From Tissierella creatinophila DSM 6911 (GTDB lineage Bacteria; Bacillota; Clostridia; Tissierellales; Tissierellaceae): a stretch of 50,113 bases of DNA. The stretch is from contig NZ_LTDM01000009.1 in NCBI RefSeq assembly GCF_001940565.1, positions 1-50,113 of the forward strand, read 5' to 3'. Below, piece by piece: positions 16,971-26,384 of the stretch (position 1 is its first letter; each line of letters opens with the position of its first letter). A program made the translations under genes and the position numbers. A model generated the notes under the pieces. The model saw only the letters and a list, made by a program, of their open reading frames with translations. It searched no databases and was not told the origin of the DNA.

Positions 16971-17058
16971 GCAGGGGTGGTGGAATTGGTAGACACGATA
17001 GCTTGAGGGGCTATTGCTTGATAAAAGCGTGAGGGTTCGACTCCCTTCTTCTGCACCA
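16971..17058 (+). tRNA. tRNA-Leu (anticodon GAG)
   Basis: An 88-nt class II tRNA with encoded CCA. Acceptor arms are GCAGGGG and CTTCTGC (two G-U pairs). Anticodon stem ATAGC-TTGAGGG-GCTAT gives GAG, which reads CUC/CUU. A long variable arm and the T-arm AGGG-TTCGACT-CCCT follow. It stands alone before the rnf operon. Confidence 0.95.
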
Positions 17059-17162
17059 ATTATATACTTCAGTAATAAATAATATTATTTTTCAAAAAGT
17101 GTAACATATAAACACGCAATTGTTTAATATATAACAAAAAATCAAAAAGAGGTGGAAATATA

Positions 17163-18485
17163 ATGGCACTTAAATTTACTTTTAAAGGTGGGATACATGT
17201 CCCTGAAAATAAGTCATTTACAGAAGATAAAAAAATAGAAACTGCCAAGAATCCTAAGATTGTATACATACCATTACATCAACATGTAGGCGCTCCTTGT
17301 AAGCCCCTAGTTAAAAAAGGCGATATTGTAAAAATAGGTCAAAAGATAGGAGATTCAGATGCTGCAGTATCTGCTCCCGTTCATTCAAGTATCTCAGGAG
17401 TAGTAAAAGGGATAGAGAAAAAGTATAGTGCAGGAGGAAGGCAAACTGAATGTATAGTTATTGAATCAGATGGAGAAGAGAACTATGATGATTCACTTAT
17501 AAGTCATAAAAAAGGGGACAAACTAAGCCATGAAGAAATAGAGAAAATAGTTAGAGAAGCCGGTATAGTAGGAATGGGTGGAGCAGGCTTTCCTACAGGA
17601 ACAAAACTTATAACTTCAAAGGGAAGTATAGACTCTATTATTTTAAATGGTGCAGAGTGTGAACCTTACCTTACATGCGACCATAGACTTATGCTTGAAG
17701 AAGCTGAAAAGGTAATAAATGGTTTAGAGATTATGTTGGATTATTTTGAAACAGCAAAGGGATATATAGGTGTTGAAGATAATAAAAAAGATGCTATAGA
17801 AGCACTTAAAAAAGCTGCCCAGGGACATAGCAATATAGAAATTATAACTTTAGAGTCCAAATTTCCTCAAGGGGATTCGTATAGAATGGTAGATTCTATC
17901 CTCAAAAGAAAAGTTCCTCAAGGTGGAAGAGGTAAGGATGTAAATTGTATAATAAATAATGTTGGTACTGCTGCTGCCATTTCCGATGCAGTATTAGAAG
18001 GAAAACCTTCATATGAAAGAATAATTACTGTAACTGGAAATGGAGTAAAAACACCTAAAAACTTAATGGTTAAAATAGGCACAACTATAGGTGATGTAAT
18101 TGAGCAATGTGGAGGATTTAATGGAACCCCGGCGAAGATTATATCTGGTGGTCCTATGACAGGGATTACTCAATTTGATTTAGATGCTCCTATTATTAAG
18201 GCGACTTGTGGTATTCTTGTTTTGAATGAAGAAGAAGTAAACAAAGAGAAGGTAATGCCTTGTATAAAATGTGGAAAGTGTGTAGATATATGTCCTGTTT
18301 TCCTAGAACCATTATTTATTTCTGCAAATTCTCTAAAAGATAGATTTGAAGAGGCTGAAGCTTTAAATGCACTATCTTGTATAGCATGCGGCAGTTGTAG
18401 TTTTATATGCCCAGCTAAAAGACCACTAACTGAATCCATAGTTCATGCAAAAAGGGAAATCAATAAAAAAAGAAGGAAATCTTAA
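17163..18485 (+). CDS. rnfC: Rnf complex subunit RnfC
   Basis: The NADH-interacting, peripheral subunit of the Rnf ferredoxin:NAD+ oxidoreductase. 440 residues. An N-terminal barrel-sandwich/lipoyl-like region includes PLHQHVGAPCKPLVKKGD. The nucleotide/FMN-binding Rossmann-like domain has GMGGAGFPTGTKL near 137, then an SLBB-like segment. Two C-terminal 4Fe-4S motifs follow: CIKCGKCVDICP (near 366) and CIACGSCSFICP (near 406). It opens the six-gene operon C-D-G-E-A-B, the order found in clostridia and Acetobacterium. RBS AGAGGTGG precedes ATG 17163. Confidence 0.95.
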   Translation: MALKFTFKGGIHVPENKSFTEDKKIETAKNPKIVYIPLHQHVGAPCKPLVKKGDIVKIGQKIGDSDAAVSAPVHSSISGVVKGIEKKYSAGGRQTECIVIESDGEENYDDSLISHKKGDKLSHEEIEKIVREAGIVGMGGAGFPTGTKLITSKGSIDSIILNGAECEPYLTCDHRLMLEEAEKVINGLEIMLDYFETAKGYIGVEDNKKDAIEALKKAAQGHSNIEIITLESKFPQGDSYRMVDSILKRKVPQGGRGKDVNCIINNVGTAAAISDAVLEGKPSYERIITVTGNGVKTPKNLMVKIGTTIGDVIEQCGGFNGTPAKIISGGPMTGITQFDLDAPIIKATCGILVLNEEEVNKEKVMPCIKCGKCVDICPVFLEPLFISANSLKDRFEEAEALNALSCIACGSCSFICPAKRPLTESIVHAKREINKKRRKS

Positions 18486-18502
18486 TTTAAGGAGGAGAGA
18501 GA

Positions 18503-19468
18503 ATGGATGAAAAAGTTTTAAATTCTGTAGATGAGCCATTAGTACTAGACAATCATTTAACAATGTCTTTAGGGCCTCATGTTAAATCTAGTGAGTCGAC
18601 AAGAAGAATAATGCTCGATGTTATTATAGCTTTAACACCTGCAATGATAGGCGCTATATATTTTTTTGGACTTAATGCAGCAATGTTGATAGCTATATCT
18701 ATAGCATCAGCGGTCTTATTTGAAGCAGCTACACAGAAGTTTTTTAAAAAAGATATTTTGATAGGGGACTTGAGTGCGGTAGTTACAGGTCTTTTATTAG
18801 CATTTAACTTACCTGCAAATGCACCATGGTGGATAGCAGTTTTTGGGGCAGCTTTTGCAATTATAGTAGTTAAAGAGTTTTTTGGTGGAATTGGTTCTAA
18901 CTTTATGAACCCAGCACTTGCTGCAAGGGTGGCACTTGTATCATCTTGGCCGGTTATAATGGGAACTTATATAGGTCCAGATGGAGTAACAGGTGCAACG
19001 CCAATGGTATTAATAAAAAGTGGAAGCGTAGATCTTCCATCAATAGGTAATATGTTTATAGGAAATATAGGGGGATCACTTGGAGAAACATCTGCATTGC
19101 TTTTACTTATAGGTACAGCCTATTTATTTATTAGAAAAGTTATTGATTGGAAGATTCCATTTATTTATATAGGAACTACTATTGTAATGCTATTTATTCT
19201 TGGTGTAAAACCAGAACTGTTGATTTATCATTTATTTGGTGGTGGACTTATCCTTGGAGCTTTTTTCATGGCTACAGATTATTCATCTTCACCTATTACA
19301 CCAAATGGGAAAATTCTATTTGGTATTGGAGCTGGTATTTTAACAGCACTTATGAGAGTTAAAGGTGGTATGCCAGAAGGTGTATCTTATGCAATATTAC
19401 TTATGAATGTAGCAAGCCCTGTAATTGAAAAATTTACAAAGCCAAAAGTATTTGGGAGGGTGAAATAA
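18503..19468 (+). CDS. rnfD: Rnf complex subunit RnfD
   Basis: A 321-residue integral membrane subunit with about ten transmembrane helices. The motif TGATPMVL (from about residue 164) holds the threonine that carries covalently bound FMN in the RnfD/NqrB family. GIGSNFMNPALAARV is the other family block. It takes part in electron transfer across the membrane and ion translocation. RBS AAGGAGGAGAG precedes ATG 18503, and rnfG begins on the next base after the stop. Confidence 0.95.
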   Translation: MDEKVLNSVDEPLVLDNHLTMSLGPHVKSSESTRRIMLDVIIALTPAMIGAIYFFGLNAAMLIAISIASAVLFEAATQKFFKKDILIGDLSAVVTGLLLAFNLPANAPWWIAVFGAAFAIIVVKEFFGGIGSNFMNPALAARVALVSSWPVIMGTYIGPDGVTGATPMVLIKSGSVDLPSIGNMFIGNIGGSLGETSALLLLIGTAYLFIRKVIDWKIPFIYIGTTIVMLFILGVKPELLIYHLFGGGLILGAFFMATDYSSSPITPNGKILFGIGAGILTALMRVKGGMPEGVSYAILLMNVASPVIEKFTKPKVFGRVK

Positions 19469-20047
19469 ATGAAAGAGACAATAAAACTAGGTCTAGTATT
19501 ATTTATATTTACAGCTATAGCAGGGGGGGTATTAGCCTTAACTAATGATTTTACATCCCCTATTATTGCCGAAATAGAAAAAGAAGCAAGTTTTAATTCC
19601 TTAGCTAAGTTATTTCCAGAAGCTGATGATTTTAAAGAAATAGATGAAGAGCTGCTTGGAAATATTAAGGGAAAATATGCTCCGATAATAGAAGCACATG
19701 AAGCCTTAAAGGGTGGAGAAACAATAGGTTATTCGTTTAAGACTGAGTCATCAGGATATGGAGATAGTCCTATAGTAGCTATTACTGCTATAAAGAGTGA
19801 TGGAACTCTAGCTGGAATAGAGCTAGTAAGCCATAGTGAAACTCCAGGATTTGGAAAACAAATGGAAGAGGATAAATTTAAAGATACTTTTAAAGGAAAG
19901 ACTACTGAGACAGAACTTATACCAGTAGAATCGCCTTCATCTGAAAACGAAGTAATGCTTATAACAGGTTCTACTATATCTAGTAAAGGCATATTAACTG
20001 GTGTAAATGCAGCAAGAGAAGTTTATAGAGAAAATTTTAGCAATTAA
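19469..20047 (+). CDS. rnfG: Rnf complex subunit RnfG
   Basis: A 192-residue protein with one N-terminal membrane helix (about 7-25) and an extracytoplasmic FMN-binding domain. ITGSTISSKG near 167 fits the S/T-G-A/S-T-x-S flavinylation motif where FMN is linked through phosphate to the second threonine. ETPGFGKQMEE is the other conserved block. The gene abuts rnfD directly; its GGAGGG ribosome-binding site lies inside the rnfD 3' end. Flavinylation requires ApbE, not encoded here. Confidence 0.94.
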   Translation: MKETIKLGLVLFIFTAIAGGVLALTNDFTSPIIAEIEKEASFNSLAKLFPEADDFKEIDEELLGNIKGKYAPIIEAHEALKGGETIGYSFKTESSGYGDSPIVAITAIKSDGTLAGIELVSHSETPGFGKQMEEDKFKDTFKGKTTETELIPVESPSSENEVMLITGSTISSKGILTGVNAAREVYRENFSN

Positions 20048-20065
20048 TTACCAGGAGGTGTAAAT

Positions 20066-20689
20066 ATGAAATTAACGGAAATATTTAAAAATGGTATTTT
20101 AAAAGACAATCCAGTATTAGTCCAACTTGTCGGACTTTGTTCAGTACTTGCAGTGACAAACACAGTACTTAATGCAGCTTCTATGGCATTAGCAGTAATA
20201 GCAGTTCTTGTGTGTTCAAATGTCGTTGTGTCGTTACTTAGAAAAGTGATACCTAAAAAAATACGTATACCGGCTTTTATAGTTATTATAGCAACTTTTG
20301 TAACTATAGTAGAAATGCTTATGAAGGCTTTTGCTCAACCAATATATCAATCTCTTGGTATATTTATTCCCTTGATAGTAGTAAACTGTGTAATACTAGC
20401 AAGGGCAGAGTCATTTGCATATAAAAACAAAGTATTTATATCAGCGATGGATGGCTTAGCTATGGGGCTTGGATACGGAGTAGCAGTTATTTTATTAGCA
20501 TTTATAAGAGAGACAATAGGAGCGGGAACTCTTTTTGCTGGAACGGATTTTGTAATAAATGTATTTGGAAAAGGGTATCAGCCTATAGCAATGTTTGTAG
20601 GTCCATCAGGTGCTTTTATAGTTCTTGGAATATTAGTTGCTGTATTTAAAAATATAATAAAAAAATCAGAAGAAAAGGCTATAAACTAA
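20066..20689 (+). CDS. rnfE: Rnf complex subunit RnfE
   Basis: A 207-residue membrane protein with six transmembrane helices, NqrD/RnfE family: EIFKNGILKDNPVLVQLVGLC at the N-terminus, PLIVVNCVILARAESFA in the middle and GFIRETIG-like AFIRETIGAGT near 150. RnfE and RnfA are homologous inverted-topology partners that bind an iron centre between them. RBS AGGAGGTG precedes ATG 20066. Confidence 0.95.
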   Translation: MKLTEIFKNGILKDNPVLVQLVGLCSVLAVTNTVLNAASMALAVIAVLVCSNVVVSLLRKVIPKKIRIPAFIVIIATFVTIVEMLMKAFAQPIYQSLGIFIPLIVVNCVILARAESFAYKNKVFISAMDGLAMGLGYGVAVILLAFIRETIGAGTLFAGTDFVINVFGKGYQPIAMFVGPSGAFIVLGILVAVFKNIIKKSEEKAIN

Positions 20690-20710
20690 TAATATAGAGG
20701 AGGGGAAAAA

Positions 20711-21283
20711 ATGAATTTGTTTACAATACTTATTTCTACAATATTTGTTAATAACTATGTATTTGCTAGATTTTTAGGAATATGTCCTTTCTTTGGGGTT
20801 TCTACTAAGATGGAAACTGCTACAGGCATGGGTATAGCCGTAACTTTTGTAATTACTATATCTTCTATACTTACTTGGGCAATTGATAAATATATTTTAA
20901 CATTACTTGGTGTAGAATACTTACAAACCATAATATTTATCCTAGTAATCGCATCCCTTGTACAATTTGTAGAGCTTGTTATAAGAAAAATAAGTCCTAC
21001 CCTATATAGTGCTATGGGTGTTTTCTTACCACTTATAACTACAAACTGTATAGTATTAGGAGTTGCAATTTTAAATGTAAAACAAGGAAACAGTCTTTTA
21101 CAAACTATAACTACAGGAGTTGGAGCATCTCTTGGATTTTTCTTGGCTTTAATTCTTTTATCAGGAGTAAGGGAAAAACTTGAATTAGCTGATGTTCCAA
21201 AAGCTTTAGAAGGTTTTCCTATTGCTGTAATAGCTGCAGGACTTATGTCTATGGCCTTTTTAGGTTTTAATGGTCTTGTGTAG
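20711..21283 (+). CDS. rnfA: Rnf complex subunit RnfA
   Basis: A 190-residue, six-helix membrane protein of the RnfA/NqrE family. It begins with the typical NNYVFARFLGICPFFGVS block and has PLITTNCIVLGVAILN, the half that pairs with RnfE's NCVILARAE segment. The cysteines in these two half-repeats (NN-x-VL/F and TNC) are family-conserved and bind the intramembrane Fe site. RBS GAGGAGGGG precedes ATG 20711. Confidence 0.95.
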   Translation: MNLFTILISTIFVNNYVFARFLGICPFFGVSTKMETATGMGIAVTFVITISSILTWAIDKYILTLLGVEYLQTIIFILVIASLVQFVELVIRKISPTLYSAMGVFLPLITTNCIVLGVAILNVKQGNSLLQTITTGVGASLGFFLALILLSGVREKLELADVPKALEGFPIAVIAAGLMSMAFLGFNGLV

Positions 21284-21295
21284 GAGGTATGAAAA

Positions 21296-22108
21296 ATGGA
21301 AAATTTAATTAAACCTATATTAGTAACAGGAGGACTTGGTCTCTTATTTGGAGTGCTTTTGTCCATTGCTTCAAAAGTATTTGCAGTAGTTATAGATCCA
21401 AAGATAGGAGCAGTACTTGATGCTCTTCCAGGAGCAAACTGTGGAGCTTGTGGTTTTCCAGGTTGTGAGGGTCTTGCAACTGCAATAGCAGAAGGAAGGG
21501 CTCCAGTAAATGCATGTCCCATAGGAGGACAAAAGGTAGCTGATAATGTTGCCGATATAATGGGTCTACAAGGTGCAAATGTTGAGAGAAATGTTGCCGC
21601 AGTTTTGTGTCAAGGAGATAATGAAAAGGCAAATATAAAATATAAATATGAAGGTATAAATGACTGTAGAATTCAAATGCAAGTATCTGATGGATGTAAG
21701 TCATGTACATATGGATGTTTAGGCTGTGGAACATGTTTCAATGTTTGTCCCTTTGATGCTATAGAAATGGTAAATGGAGTAGCAGTTATAAAGAAAGACA
21801 AATGTACAGCTTGCATGAAATGTATAGATATTTGTCCAAAGAAAATTATAGAATTAGTTCCATATGATAATAAATATGTTGTAAAATGTAAAAGTGAAGA
21901 TCCTGGAAAAGTAGTTAGAGCAAACTGTTCTATAGGATGTATAGGATGTAAGATATGTGTTAAGAATTGTCCAGTTGATGCTTTTACTTTTGAAAACAAC
22001 TTAGCAAAAATTGATTATGAAAAGTGTATAAATTGTGGTATCTGTGCAGAAAAATGCCCAACCAAATGTATAACTATTCATGAAAACAAAGCAGTTGTAG
22101 AAGTTTAA
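21296..22108 (+). CDS. rnfB: Rnf complex subunit RnfB (ferredoxin-accepting)
   Basis: A 270-residue polyferredoxin anchored by one N-terminal helix (about 8-30). A 4Fe-4S domain has C49, C52, C57 and C74 (ANCGACGFPGC ... NACP). Several CxxCxxCxxxCP ferredoxin motifs follow (GCGTCFNVCP, CTACMKCIDICP, CIGCKICVKNCP, CINCGICAEKCP). It takes electrons from reduced ferredoxin and passes them to the membrane subunits. It is the last gene of the operon and is followed by a strong terminator. Confidence 0.95.
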   Translation: MENLIKPILVTGGLGLLFGVLLSIASKVFAVVIDPKIGAVLDALPGANCGACGFPGCEGLATAIAEGRAPVNACPIGGQKVADNVADIMGLQGANVERNVAAVLCQGDNEKANIKYKYEGINDCRIQMQVSDGCKSCTYGCLGCGTCFNVCPFDAIEMVNGVAVIKKDKCTACMKCIDICPKKIIELVPYDNKYVVKCKSEDPGKVVRANCSIGCIGCKICVKNCPVDAFTFENNLAKIDYEKCINCGICAEKCPTKCITIHENKAVVEV

Positions 22109-22110
22109 TA

Positions 22111-22149
22111 AAAAACTGATAGAATCTATATGGATTCTATCAGTTTTTT
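22111..22149 (+). terminator. Terminator of the rnf operon
   Basis: AAAAACTGATAGAATC and GATTCTATCAGTTTTT form a 16-bp perfect stem with a 6-base loop and T-run, three bases after the rnfB stop. Confidence 0.92.
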
Positions 22150-22234
22150 ATTAATTTGTAACTTGTAAAAAAAAAATATAAATGGTAAACTATATAAGTA
22201 GAAATGTAAAAACTCAATCTAGAGGATGTTTAAA

Positions 22235-22615
22235 ATGACAAAAGGTGATAAAGTTTTAATAGTTGTTGTTGTGATTTTAACATTGCTTTCTTTAGGATTT
22301 ATAAAAAGACAAGCTTTTTCTAACGAAAATAAATTTGTAAGTATTCAAGTAAATGGTAAAGAAATAAAAAAGGTAATATTCGACAAAAAAATCATAGGAA
22401 AAAAAATCCCTATTCAAAGCAAATATGGATTTAATCTAATAGAAATTGATGATGAAAAAGTTAGAGTCATAGAAGCAGATTGCCCAGATAAAATTGATGT
22501 AAAACAAGGATATATTTCGAAGATAGGAGAAACTATTATCTGTTTACCCAATAGGATGGTGGTGGAAATAAAAGGTGTTAAAAAGGGCGATGCTATAGAC
22601 ATTATGAATCACTAG
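22235..22615 (+). CDS. NusG domain II-like small secreted/anchored protein
   Basis: A 126-residue protein with one N-terminal membrane helix (about 5-25) and an extracytoplasmic beta-rich domain. The pattern IPIQSKYGFNLIEIDDEKVRVIEADCPDKIDV and ICLPNRMVVEIKG matches the NusG domain II-like proteins that precede Gx membrane-protein genes in many clostridia. Function is unknown. ATG 22235 is preferred over ATG 22226, because the AGAGG ribosome-binding site at 22220-22224 leaves no space before the latter. The next gene follows by 12 bases. Confidence 0.8.
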   Translation: MTKGDKVLIVVVVILTLLSLGFIKRQAFSNENKFVSIQVNGKEIKKVIFDKKIIGKKIPIQSKYGFNLIEIDDEKVRVIEADCPDKIDVKQGYISKIGETIICLPNRMVVEIKGVKKGDAIDIMNH

Positions 22616-22627
22616 GAAGAGATAAAT

Positions 22628-23137
22628 ATGAAAAGATTAAATAAAAGTATATTTTTATCTATATTAGTTTCTATTGGACTTGCACTTAGTATATTGGAAT
22701 CATCTATTCCTTTGCCCATTACAATTCCTGGAGCAAGACTTGGCTTATCTAATATGGTGGTACTAATTACATTAATAATGTTTGGTTTTAGGGAAGGCTT
22801 AGTTGTTTCTAGTCTAAAAAGTATTGTTCTAATGCTTATAACAGGAAGTATTTCAAGTTTTATATATAGTTTTTCTGGAGCTATTATTAGTTGTATTGGT
22901 ATGTATGTAGTATATGAATATTTCTCTAGAGTTTTTAGTCTTATAGGAGTTAGTATATTTGGAGCTCTCTTTCATAACTTTGCTCAAGTAACTATCGCAA
23001 GTTTTATGATGAACAATATGAGAATATATACATATCTACCTTTTTTAATGATAACTAGTATTTTTACAGGATACTTTGTGGGACTATCTTCAACATTTAT
23101 AATAAAAAACTTAAAAAAGGTTTTAATATTTTATTAA
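22628..23137 (+). CDS. Gx-family membrane protein (heptaprenyl diphosphate synthase component I-like)
   Basis: A 169-residue protein with five to six membrane helices. ITIPGARLGLSNMVVLI is the diagnostic block of the PF07456 Hpre_diP_synt_I/Gx transporter family. Members resemble the substrate-binding S components of ECF vitamin transporters; the old prenyl-synthase label is doubtful. It forms a conserved pair with the NusG-II-like gene upstream. Substrate unknown, possibly a quinone or isoprenoid precursor, which is inference. Confidence 0.82.
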   Translation: MKRLNKSIFLSILVSIGLALSILESSIPLPITIPGARLGLSNMVVLITLIMFGFREGLVVSSLKSIVLMLITGSISSFIYSFSGAIISCIGMYVVYEYFSRVFSLIGVSIFGALFHNFAQVTIASFMMNNMRIYTYLPFLMITSIFTGYFVGLSSTFIIKNLKKVLIFY

Positions 23138-23161
23138 AAAATAAAAGAGAAGGAAACTTAA

Positions 23162-23752
23162 ATGAATGATATAATACTTGCATCAACTTCTAAAAGAAGA
23201 GAAGAAATTTTAAAAAGATATAATTTTCAGTTTAGAATTATAAAAGGTGATATAGTAGAAATAATTAATAAAAAGGATTCGCCTGAAGAACTAGTAATGT
23301 CACTTGCTTTTAGAAAGGCTTATAGTGCCGCTAAAGATAATCCAAAATCTATAGTTATAGGTGCAGATACGGTGGTGGTCTATAAAGATGAAATACTTTC
23401 TAAACCTAAAAATAGTGAAGATGCTTTTAGAATGCTTAGTCTTTTAAATGGTAAAACCCATGAAGTTATAACAGGGATAAGTATTTTAAATATAGAGTCA
23501 AATGAAAAGATAGTAGACTTTGAAAAAACAAAAGTAAAGTTTAGAGACTTAGATAAAAACACTATAGATACTTATATTGCTACTAAAGAACCCTTTGATA
23601 AGGCTGGGTCTTATGGTATTCAGGATATAGGAGCACTCTTAGTTGAAGGAATAGAGGGGTGTTATTTAAATGTAGTGGGCTTGCCTTTAGTAAAATTAGA
23701 TAAACTACTCAATAAATTTTTTGACATAAGTATTATAAATATGAATAAGTAG
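23162..23752 (+). CDS. maf: Maf family nucleoside triphosphate pyrophosphatase
   Basis: 196 residues. ASTSKRREEIL at the N-terminus is the Maf signature; IGADTVVVYKDEILSKP and DKAGSYGIQDIGALLVEGIEG complete the active site. The family hydrolyses non-canonical dTTP/UTP-type nucleotides and is linked to septum formation. RBS GAGAAGGA lies before ATG 23162. It opens the maf-radC-mreBCD run, the classical Firmicutes order. Confidence 0.95.
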   Translation: MNDIILASTSKRREEILKRYNFQFRIIKGDIVEIINKKDSPEELVMSLAFRKAYSAAKDNPKSIVIGADTVVVYKDEILSKPKNSEDAFRMLSLLNGKTHEVITGISILNIESNEKIVDFEKTKVKFRDLDKNTIDTYIATKEPFDKAGSYGIQDIGALLVEGIEGCYLNVVGLPLVKLDKLLNKFFDISIINMNK

Positions 23753-23760
23753 GTGTTTAT

Positions 23761-24468
23761 ATGGATAATGCAGTTGATTTTGAGAAAAAGTATACTTTGA
23801 AAGAGCTGCCCGTAAGTGAAAGACCCAGAGAAAAGCTTATGAACTATGGAGTAGAGAGACTCTCAAATGCAGAACTTATAGCTATTATCATAAGGACAGG
23901 TCATAAAGATGATACAGCTCTAGATGTAGCCAATCGAATACTTAGTATGGATGAAAAAGGGCTTAGTCATTTAACTAGTATTTCGTTAAAACAACTTACT
24001 AAGATTAAAGGTATAGGAGTTTGTAAAGCTTCGCAAATACTTGCAAGTGTAGAAATTGGAAAGAGGATTAAGAGATGGTCAGCTGAAGAAAAAATAAAAG
24101 TTAGTTCGCCTGATATATTAGTAAATCTCATATCAGATGAAATGAGATTTTTAAATAAAGAACATTTTAATATAGCTATCTTAGATACTAAAAATCAAAT
24201 AATAGCTATAGAAAACATATCTATAGGAACTTTAAATGCATCAATAGTTCACCCGAGAGATGTTTTTCATGCTGCAATAAATAGAAGTGCCAACTCAATT
24301 ATTTTGATACATAATCACCCAAGTGGAGATCCTTCTCCAAGTGATGAAGATATAAATATAACATCTAGGCTTGTAGAGGCGGGAGATTTAATTGGTATAA
24401 AAGTATTAGATCATATAATAATTGGGGATAATAGATATGTCAGTTTCAAGGAAAAAAATTTAATTTGA
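23761..24468 (+). CDS. radC: RadC/JAB-domain protein
   Basis: 235 residues. An N-terminal helix-hairpin-helix region (LTKIKGIGVCKASQILA) is followed by a JAB metal-binding domain with HNHPSGDPSPSDED. The name RadC is historical; a direct repair role is disputed, and a deubiquitinase-like metalloprotease fold is the firm statement. Eight bases separate it from maf, and mreB starts 21 bases downstream. Confidence 0.95.
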   Translation: MDNAVDFEKKYTLKELPVSERPREKLMNYGVERLSNAELIAIIIRTGHKDDTALDVANRILSMDEKGLSHLTSISLKQLTKIKGIGVCKASQILASVEIGKRIKRWSAEEKIKVSSPDILVNLISDEMRFLNKEHFNIAILDTKNQIIAIENISIGTLNASIVHPRDVFHAAINRSANSIILIHNHPSGDPSPSDEDINITSRLVEAGDLIGIKVLDHIIIGDNRYVSFKEKNLI

Positions 24469-24489
24469 AAGTATGGAAGGAGAAAATAA

Positions 24490-25521
24490 ATGGGATTTTT
24501 CAGTTTTTTTAATAAGGATATGGGGATTGATTTAGGTACGGCAAATACACTAGTATATGTAAAAGGTAGAGAAATAGTAACTCGTGAACCATCAGTAGTA
24601 GCTATCCAGACTACAAATAATCAAGTGCTTGCAGTAGGTGAAGAGGCAAAGCGAATGATAGGTAGAACACCTGGTAATATAGTGGCTATAAGGCCTTTAA
24701 AAGATGGAGTTATAGCTGATTTTGATGTAACGCAGAGCATGCTAAAGCATTTTATAAAATCTGCATATAAGAGAAGATCTTTATTTCAACCTAGAGTTGT
24801 AGTATGTGTGCCAAGTGGGGTAACTGAGGTAGAAAAAAGAGCGGTAGAAGAAGCAGCTATTCATGCTGGAGCAAGAGAAGCCTATTTAATAGAAGAACCT
24901 ATGGCAGCAGCTATTGGCGCAGGCTTACCAGTTCACGAGCCCACAGGAAGTTTGATTGTAGATATAGGAGGAGGAACCACTGAAGTAGCAGTTATTTCTC
25001 TAGGTGGAATCGTAACTAGTAAATCTATAAGAGTAGGTGGAGATGAACTAGATGAATCTATTGTAAACTATATTAAAAAAGAATATAGTTTAATGATAGG
25101 AGAGAGGACAGCTGAGGAAATAAAAATAAATATAGGTTCTGCTGATGGAGGAACTGAAAAGAAAATGATGGATATAAGAGGACGAGATCTTATAAGTGGT
25201 CTACCTAAAACTATAGAAGTAAGTTCGCTTGAAATATATGAGGCTTTAAAAGAACCAGTTTATAGCATAGTGGAAGCTATCAAAACAACATTAGAGAAAA
25301 CTCCTCCAGAGCTTGCATCAGATATAATTGAACAAGGAATCATGCTTACAGGTGGTGGTGCTTTGCTTGATGGTATAGATAGAGTAATAATGGAAGAAAC
25401 AGGTATGCCAGTTAGAATTGCAGATGATCCACTTGATTGTGTAGCGATTGGAACAGGGCTTGCTTTAGACAATATAGAAGTTCTTAAAAAAACTCTTTAT
25501 AGTACTAAAAAATTAAGATAA
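24490..25521 (+). CDS. mreB: Rod-shape actin homologue MreB
   Basis: 343 residues, actin/Hsp70 fold. Phosphate-binding [12 protein letters not shown] at the N-terminus, [29 protein letters not shown] and [15 protein letters not shown] are the standard nucleotide-site motifs. It forms membrane-bound filaments that steer the elongation machinery. RBS GGAAGGAG precedes ATG 24490. It is followed by mreC and mreD. Confidence 0.97.
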   Translation: MGFFSFFNKDMGIDLGTANTLVYVKGREIVTREPSVVAIQTTNNQVLAVGEEAKRMIGRTPGNIVAIRPLKDGVIADFDVTQSMLKHFIKSAYKRRSLFQPRVVVCVPSGVTEVEKRAVEEAAIHAGAREAYLIEEPMAAAIGAGLPVHEPTGSLIVDIGGGTTEVAVISLGGIVTSKSIRVGGDELDESIVNYIKKEYSLMIGERTAEEIKINIGSADGGTEKKMMDIRGRDLISGLPKTIEVSSLEIYEALKEPVYSIVEAIKTTLEKTPPELASDIIEQGIMLTGGGALLDGIDRVIMEETGMPVRIADDPLDCVAIGTGLALDNIEVLKKTLYSTKKLR

Positions 25522-25533
25522 TAGGTGATTTAG

Positions 25534-26370
25534 ATGTATTTTTTTAAGAAATACAAAAATAAAATGATAGTAACTTTGGTTACTATCATTCTAATTATTA
25601 CAGTTGGAATTACTAATAAAAGAAATAGCGATATAACAGGTGCTGAAAATTTCCTTGGCAATATATTTAGTCCCGTAAATAAATTTTTTTATAGTATTGG
25701 AAACAAGGTTTCTCATTCATTTGGTAATGTAGGGGATTTATTTACTTTACAGGAAGAAAAAGAAAAATTACAAACAGAAGTTTTAAGACTTGAGGATGAA
25801 AACAGAAAACTTGAAAACATTATAAGCAAATCTGACTTTCTTAAGGCCGAAGCTGAACTCTTAAAAACCACTGATAGAAATCTTATGAGTGCAGAGATAA
25901 TAAGTAAAGAACCAGGAAATTGGTATAATAAATTTACAATAGATAAAGGAAAAAAAGATGGAATAAAAAAAGACACTATAATAATTCAAGGTATAAAATT
26001 AGAAGATGGAGTTATTCATGAAGGACTTGTTGGAAGAGTAACAAAGGTGGGGGATAATTCATCCAAGGTTTCTGCTATAATAGATGAAGAAAACAGTATA
26101 TCCTTTAAAGTTATAAGAACCCAAGATGGAGGCATTGTTAAGGGAAGCATTGATAGCGATATGGAAGGATTTTTGTTTGATAGAAAAGCAGATGTAATTG
26201 TGGGTGACCAATTATATACTTCGGGACTAGGCAAGGCTTATGAAAAAGATTTATATATAGGAGAAGTAGAAGATGTAGTACAATTAGAAGAAGAACTTAT
26301 GAAAAAAATTATTGTAAAACCTGCTATTGATTTTAAAAAGATATATAAGGTCTTTGCAATAATAGAGTGA
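25534..26370 (+). CDS. mreC: Cell-shape protein MreC
   Basis: 278 residues. One N-terminal membrane helix (about 11-26), a coiled coil (about 70-108) and a beta-barrel domain with GIKKDTIIIQG and EGLVGRVTKVGDNSSKV, the canonical MreC layout. It links MreB to the periplasm-side synthases including PBP2, encoded three genes downstream. 12 bases separate it from mreB. Confidence 0.95.
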   Translation: MYFFKKYKNKMIVTLVTIILIITVGITNKRNSDITGAENFLGNIFSPVNKFFYSIGNKVSHSFGNVGDLFTLQEEKEKLQTEVLRLEDENRKLENIISKSDFLKAEAELLKTTDRNLMSAEIISKEPGNWYNKFTIDKGKKDGIKKDTIIIQGIKLEDGVIHEGLVGRVTKVGDNSSKVSAIIDEENSISFKVIRTQDGGIVKGSIDSDMEGFLFDRKADVIVGDQLYTSGLGKAYEKDLYIGEVEDVVQLEEELMKKIIVKPAIDFKKIYKVFAIIE

Positions 26371-26384
26371 TATGGGGGATATAA

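Noticed and set aside
16908-17162. Riboswitch or T-box before the rnf operon
   Set aside because: Only the tRNA-Leu gene and AT-rich spacer; no T-box core, no terminator/antiterminator pair.
20755-21522. 255-codon open frame on the minus strand opposite rnfA/rnfB
   Set aside because: Proline/threonine-rich translation without known motifs, a mirror of the codon pattern of the real genes; no RBS or promoter.
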